The notes under the pieces are model-generated. The model was not told the DNA's origin. It was given only the letters and a program-made list of their open reading frames with translations, and made no database searches. Source: Candidatus Sulfopaludibacter sp. SbA3 (lineage in GTDB: Bacteria > Acidobacteriota > Terriglobia > 2-12-FULL-54-10). Taken from it: DNA of 9,613 nucleotides. Made by a program: the position numbers and the translations under genes. The stretch spans positions 1 to 9,613 of the forward strand of contig CAMBEY010000098.1 of assembly GCA_945865705.1 (NCBI GenBank). Direction: 5' to 3'. This document shows positions 7,256 through 9,613 of this stretch, piece after piece (within the stretch, counting starts at the first letter, position 1; every line of letters starts with the position of its first letter).

Positions 7256-7551
7256 AATTTGCGGTTCTTGGGGAAGAATCGGCAGATGCGGAATCCGCGG
7301 TTCCGGCGTCCTGCCGCGCTGACAACTTGCCCAAATTCGCGGTTCTGACCAAAGTGCAAACTTTCACGGTTCTGACCACTCTGACCAGATTGACAAGGCG
7401 GGGATTGGGGGTTGGTGGGGGACTTTAGATCAGTTTTCCCGCCACTGCACACCCGTCTCGCGCGTCAAATTATCCAAATCGACCAACCTGACCACTCTGC
7501 CCACAAACCTCAAATAACCCAAATTATCCAACCTGACCAAATCCGCGGTTC
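7256..7551. repeat. Dispersed GCGGTTC motif, five copies, with other short words
   Basis: A 12-bp motif close to aattYgcggttc occurs at 7256-7267, 7292-7303, 7334-7345, 7361-7372 (variant ctttcacggttc) and 7540-7551, all on the plus strand. Interleaved are a perfect 12-bp duplicate ctgaccactctg (7372-7383, 7488-7499) and the word caaattatc (7466, 7520, 7581), the first two copies extending to an identical caaattatccaa. Spacing is irregular, so this is not a CRISPR array. It looks like a decayed or mosaic repeat family. Confidence 0.6.
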
Positions 7552-7569
7552 CGCCGCCTCCCCAAATAT

Positions 7570-7608
7570 CCCAAATTCACCAAATTATCAAGATTATTTA
7601 AATTTGGG
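7570..7608. repeat. Inverted pair CCCAAATT / AATTTGGG
   Basis: CCCAAATT (7570-7577) and AATTTGGG (7601-7608) are perfect 8-bp complements around a 23-nt AT-rich spacer. This is the AT-richest patch of the gap. It could form a cruciform or hairpin; no role can be assigned. Confidence 0.4.
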
Positions 7609-7732
7609 TAATAGTCTAGTTTGAATTGGTTTCTTGGTTTTTCTCTATAGGACTTAGCGGCGGTTTAGAATCCACAAACTTTCTGCGGGATGTGGCAAGA
7701 CAGCTTAGCCCAGTCCATAGGCCTAAAACCGC

Positions 7733-7752
7733 GCAGTTCAGGCCGGCCCCTT
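7733..7752 (+). repeat. 20-bp direct repeat, left copy
   Basis: gcagttcaggccggcccctt matches 8051-8070 at 18 of 20 bases in the same orientation. The two copies sit on either side of the composite inverted repeat, 18 bp from its left edge and 51 bp from its right edge. Two mismatches argue against a fresh target-site duplication. Confidence 0.6.
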
Positions 7753-7770
7753 TTTCTACCTTACTTATGC

Positions 7771-7999
7771 GCGCCATTCCCTGAAAGGGAATCACAGGAT
7801 AGCCGGGGGCATCGCCCCCGGACCCAAGACCCGCAAAAGTGAATCGACCCTGTAAGGGTCGCACCGCTCCGTCCAGGTAAATTCCCGCGCGGAACCTGTG
7901 CGACCCCTTCAGGGTCGGTGTGAATGGGGGCGCATGATACCGGGGGCGATGCCCCCGGCTATCCTATTTATCCCTTTCAGGGATAAGACTGAATGCGCC
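7771..7999. repeat. Composite inverted repeat of hairpin modules (REPIN-like)
   Basis: Two arms face each other around a centre near 7881. Outer 43-bp arms (7779-7821 and 7940-7982) match at 39 of 43 positions as reverse complements. Inner 19-bp arms (7846-7864 and 7898-7916) match at 17 of 19. Each arm holds small palindromes: CCCTgaaAGGG (7779-7789; mirror 7972-7982), the strong hairpin CCGGGGGC-atc-GCCCCCGG (7803-7821; mirror 7940-7958), and GACCCT-gta-AGGGTC (7846-7860; weaker mirror 7902-7916). Between the inner arms is a 33-bp spacer with CCGCGCGG (7885-7892). The layout, two REP-like units in opposite orientation, is that of a REPIN, normally moved by a RAYT transposase elsewhere in the genome. 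No RAYT is seen here. Confidence 0.8.
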
Positions 8000-8050
8000 G
8001 GAAAAACTGCGGCGAGTATATCCGGGGCTTGCTCGCTAAAAATAAATCAT

Positions 8051-8070
8051 GCAGTTCAGGCTGTCCCCTT
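8051..8070 (+). repeat. 20-bp direct repeat, right copy
   Basis: gcagttcaggctgtcccctt is the partner of 7733-7752 (18 of 20 identical). Both copies are also preceded by a ctaaaa word at slightly different distances, so the true repeat may be longer and gapped. Confidence 0.6.
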
Positions 8071-8076
8071 ATTCCC

Positions 8077-8101
8077 CAGGTAGGACAGGCATTCCTACCT
8101 G
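8077..8101. terminator. Perfect 9-bp stem-loop downstream of the RsbW-type gene
   Basis: CAGGTAGGA (8077-8085) pairs perfectly with TCCTACCTG (8093-8101) around a 7-nt loop. It lies 31 bp beyond the stop of the minus-strand ATPase gene. A second, smaller hairpin CCTGC/GCAGG (8104-8108 with 8115-8119) lies between them. Neither is followed by a U-tract on the minus strand, so a 3'-end or RNA-stability role is only possible. Confidence 0.35.
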
Positions 8102-8131
8102 CTCCTGCGCTGGTGCAGGGACGCAAATGAG

Positions 8132-8566
8132 TTAAGCGGAGAAGGTCAGGGTGAAGCGGTTGCCGGCGGGCAGAGATTGGTGGTCCAGGGTTTTGGTGAA
8201 TTCGCGGAGCAGGCGGAGGCCCTGGCCGCCGATGCGGATTTCATCGCGTGGATTCAGCGGAGGGAGTTCGGGGGCGAGCAGTGGATTGAATGGCGGGGCG
8301 CTGTCTTCCAGGACAATTGTGTAATGTCCGGCGGAGGGTTCCCTGAAGCGGACGGTTACGTTGCAGTCCGCGTCGCCGCGATAGCCATGCTGGATCGTAT
8401 TGGCGACCACCTCTTCCACGCAGACGTACATGCCGAAGGCCACCTTGGCGGGGATGGCGTGGGCGACCGCCAGTTGCTCGATCCACTCCAGCAGCTTCCC
8501 GATTTCAGAGAGGCGGGCGTTCACGATGAACAGTTTTTCCGTCTGGCTGGATGGTGAGTTTCCCAT
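8132..8566 (-). CDS. RsbW/SpoIIAB-type anti-sigma factor ATPase (GHKL fold)
   Basis: This 144-aa protein is a single HATPase_c_2 domain like the anti-sigma factor serine kinases RsbW and SpoIIAB. Such proteins hold a sigma factor or other target and phosphorylate a STAS-domain antagonist. The N-box is EEVVANTIQHGY (Glu51/Glu52, Asn56, His60). The G1 box is EDSAPPFNP (Asp88), and the G2 region is IGGQGLRLLREF (112-123). APPFNP replaces the GxGF seen in classical kinases, a variant I associate with stand-alone ATPases paired with STAS proteins in soil bacteria. The ATG at 8566 lies 11 bp after the STAS gene stop, so the two form a translationally close pair. No sigma factor or PP2C phosphatase gene is adjacent in the window, so the target is unknown. 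The family is firm; whether it acts as a kinase, an anti-sigma factor or both is inferred. Confidence 0.88.
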   Translation of the reverse strand: MGNSPSSQTEKLFIVNARLSEIGKLLEWIEQLAVAHAIPAKVAFGMYVCVEEVVANTIQHGYRGDADCNVTVRFREPSAGHYTIVLEDSAPPFNPLLAPELPPLNPRDEIRIGGQGLRLLREFTKTLDHQSLPAGNRFTLTFSA

Positions 8567-8577
8567 TTGTCTTCTGT

Positions 8578-8934
8578 TTATAATTCAGCGATTGTGATCT
8601 GGCGCAATGCGGCGATGGCCTGGTCGAGATCGTGATAGATCGGGAACAGGGTGTCGATGCCGCTGGTCTTCAGCACTTTCTCGACCATTTCATTAGGCCC
8701 AAAAAGCACAATTTTCCCGCCACGAGAACGGATCGTCCGCGCGGGCGTTACGATGGACCGCAATCCCATTGAGCCAAGGAAGGAAAGTTTCCGCAAGTCC
8801 AGCAGCACCGCCTTCTGACTGCCGGCAATGATATTCATCGGCAGGTCAATGGCCCCTGCGCCCTCGATATCCAGCTTGCCATCCAGAATGACGCGAGTGA
8901 TGCCGCCCGCCATCTGTTCTTCCGTGAGCTTCAT
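8578..8934 (-). CDS. STAS-domain anti-sigma factor antagonist (RsbV/SpoIIAA type)
   Basis: This 118-aa protein is a single STAS domain. Antagonists of this type bind the partner ATPase when unphosphorylated and release its target. The fold pattern is visible: ITRVILDGKLDIEGAGAID (12-30), the core strand KAVLLDLRKLSFLGSMGLRSIV (41-62) and the later GGKIVLFGPNEMVEKVLKTSG. The phosphoacceptor serine should be Ser55 in GSMG. The classical motif is DSSG, so the preceding Asp is Gly54 and the second Ser is Met56. The ATG at 8934 is preferred because AAGGGA lies nine bases upstream; a GTG at 8952 would overlap that ribosome site. The gene is 11 bp upstream of the RsbW-type gene and almost certainly co-transcribed with it. 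Confidence 0.88.
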   Translation of the reverse strand: MKLTEEQMAGGITRVILDGKLDIEGAGAIDLPMNIIAGSQKAVLLDLRKLSFLGSMGLRSIVTPARTIRSRGGKIVLFGPNEMVEKVLKTSGIDTLFPIYHDLDQAIAALRQITIAEL

Positions 8935-9083
8935 GCTGCTGTTTCCCTTCACATCCGCGGTGCCGTGGCGTCAACGAATAGCGGGCAATAAAATCAAGCG
9001 ATCCCCATCGTCGCACGATGTCGTGGAAGGAGTGAATGGACGCTGCGACAACGAGTCCAACAACGAATGGTAACCGAAAATTA
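8935..9083 (-). other. Intergenic region upstream of the STAS gene, probable promoter region
   Basis: This 149-bp gap separates the linker protein from the STAS-ATPase pair and should contain their promoter. I find no confident -35/-10 pair. A perfect 6-bp inverted repeat CATCGT-cgc-ACGATG lies at 9006-9020 and could be an operator. AAGGGA (8944-8949) is the STAS ribosome-binding site. Confidence 0.35.
8944..8949 (-). promoter_or_regulatory. Shine-Dalgarno sequence of the STAS gene
   Basis: AAGGGA lies nine bases before the ATG at 8934 and decides for that start over the GTG at 8952, which directly abuts it. Confidence 0.65.
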
Positions 9084-9613
9084 TTACTTCAGCGTTAACA
9101 CCAACTGGCTATCGGCATAGAGGCCCTGCGGCATACCCGCTTCCGCGGGCTTGCCCTGGATGCGCAATTCAATTCGCAGCGTGTTGCGCTTGTTTGGTTT
9201 GAAGTCGGTGCTCACCGTATTGGAAATCTTCTCTCCATCGGCGCTGCGGGCCAGCACGCGAAATTCATGCACCCCGGGCGGGACGTACAGATCGCCGTCC
9301 TTCTTATAGGACGCCGGACCTGTCTTCTGAAAATAGACTTTTCCATTCATCTCAATGGAAAATTCCAGACCGGAAGGCATTCGCTCGACATCCAGATCCA
9401 GCCGCGCGTTGGATCTTCGGTCAAGCGATTTTGGATCGAAATCCACTGGCAGCGCTAGCGGCGGCGCAGTGGTGGCTGGCTGATTGGTAGTCTTGCTGCT
9501 CGTTGCGGTGAGCGCGGTCGCGGGAGTTTTTCCGCCAGCGCCAGCACCCGGCGCATTTCCCGCAGCTTGTGCGGGATTGGGCGGATTGGACGGTACGGCA
9601 GCGCGTGGCGGAG
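9084..9613 (-). CDS. Unknown protein, C-terminal part: Pro/Ala-rich linker plus beta-rich domain (runs off window)
   Basis: The reading frame is open from the window edge to a tandem TAA TAA stop (9086-9081), so the N-terminus is missing and the true start is outside. The first 55 or so visible residues are a disordered-looking linker rich in Pro, Ala, Thr, Gly and Asn. It is followed by about 120 residues beginning at DFDPKSLDRRSNARLDLDVE. This part alternates polar and hydrophobic residues in strand-like runs (LEFSIEMNGKVYF, HEFRVLARSADG, NTLRIELRIQG) with YVPPGVHEFRV, and resembles a small beta-sandwich such as PEGA- or carbohydrate-binding-like modules. I cannot name the family. A GTG at 9446 could start a shorter product, but the same composition continues upstream, so a longer protein is more likely. 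No membrane segment is visible in this part. Confidence 0.75.
   Translation of the reverse strand, partial: PPRAAVPSNPPNPAQAAGNAPGAGAGGKTPATALTATSSKTTNQPATTAPPLALPVDFDPKSLDRRSNARLDLDVERMPSGLEFSIEMNGKVYFQKTGPASYKKDGDLYVPPGVHEFRVLARSADGEKISNTVSTDFKPNKRNTLRIELRIQGKPAEAGMPQGLYADSQLVLTLK

Larger units (their letters stand above)
7027..8131. other. Repeat-rich non-coding region
   Basis: This 1.1-kb stretch has no reading frame that looks like a protein. Open frames here are low-complexity or follow the repeats. From low to high coordinates it holds a 25-bp tandem duplication (7068-7116); a field of dispersed short words including five GCGGTTC-type motifs (7256-7551); an AT-richer patch with an inverted CCCAAATT/AATTTGGG pair (7570-7608); a large composite inverted repeat (7771-7999) bracketed by a 20-bp direct repeat; and two hairpins (8077-8119) just downstream of the RsbW-type gene. 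No tRNA, rRNA or transposase gene is seen. Confidence 0.75.

Noticed and set aside
7068..7379. Minus-strand 103-codon ORF over the tandem duplication
   Set aside because: Composition follows the repeats and no family is recognised; more likely non-coding or an insertion-sequence remnant.
7256..7551. CRISPR array
   Set aside because: Repeats are only about 12 bp, irregularly spaced and degenerate, with no cas genes nearby.
7412..7624. Plus-strand Gln/Ile/Pro-rich ORF
   Set aside because: Its repetitive sequence comes directly from the caaattatcc and ctgacc words; no ribosome site or domain.
7616..7864. Minus-strand small ORF starting MRPLQGRF
   Set aside because: It is translated from the inverted-repeat arm. 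The opposite arm yields a second ORF with the same MRPLQGR start, as expected for repeat DNA rather than a gene.
7898..8083. Plus-strand small ORF starting MRPLQGRC
   Set aside because: Mirror product of the other arm of the composite inverted repeat; no independent support.
7027..8131. tRNA or other structured RNA gene in the large gap
   Set aside because: No T-loop/acceptor pattern was found, and the strong hairpins are accounted for by the inverted-repeat modules.

Overview
The window is a GC-rich bacterial chromosome segment in which every gene I can support lies on the minus strand, so transcription runs from high to low coordinates. In that order the genes are: the 3' part of a protein with a Pro/Ala-rich linker and a beta-rich C-terminal domain; a STAS anti-sigma-factor antagonist and a RsbW/SpoIIAB-type ATPase; a non-coding, repeat-rich gap of about 1.1 kb; a small DUF3467-type protein; trigger factor (tig); clpP; clpX; lon; and the 5' part of rho, which runs off the window at position 1. 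The tig-clpP-clpX-lon order is a widespread bacterial arrangement. With the DUF3467 gene, the STAS/ATPase pair, the Pro/Ala-rich extension on Rho and the GC-rich dispersed repeats, it suggests Acidobacteriota or a neighbouring soil phylum. That placement is an inference from gene style, not from a marker comparison.

Positions 1-7026 form a protein quality-control block. Trigger factor receives nascent chains at the ribosome exit tunnel. ClpX unfolds substrates and feeds them to the ClpP peptidase. Lon is a self-contained ATP-dependent protease. Their catalytic and nucleotide-binding motifs are intact. clpP and clpX are 29 bp apart and probably co-transcribed. tig-clpP (132 bp), clpX-lon (229 bp) and lon-rho (152 bp) have larger gaps that hold stem-loops and candidate control elements, so internal promoters or processing are plausible. 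tig and clpX start at GTG, each behind a good Shine-Dalgarno sequence.

Positions 7027-8131 hold no gene I can support. They hold several layers of repeats: a 25-bp tandem duplication; five dispersed copies of a motif ending in GCGGTTC mixed with CTGACC and CAAATTATC words; a large symmetrical inverted repeat (7771-7999) built from small hairpin modules, resembling a REPIN-type element; and a 20-bp direct repeat lying on either side of it. This is the least explained part of the window.

Positions 8132-9613 carry the two-gene partner-switch pair and the truncated linker protein. No sigma factor or PP2C phosphatase is visible, so the targets of the pair lie elsewhere. I see no clear new multi-gene system here. 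The genes are recognisable families, and the interest lies mainly in the repeats and the intergenic control elements.
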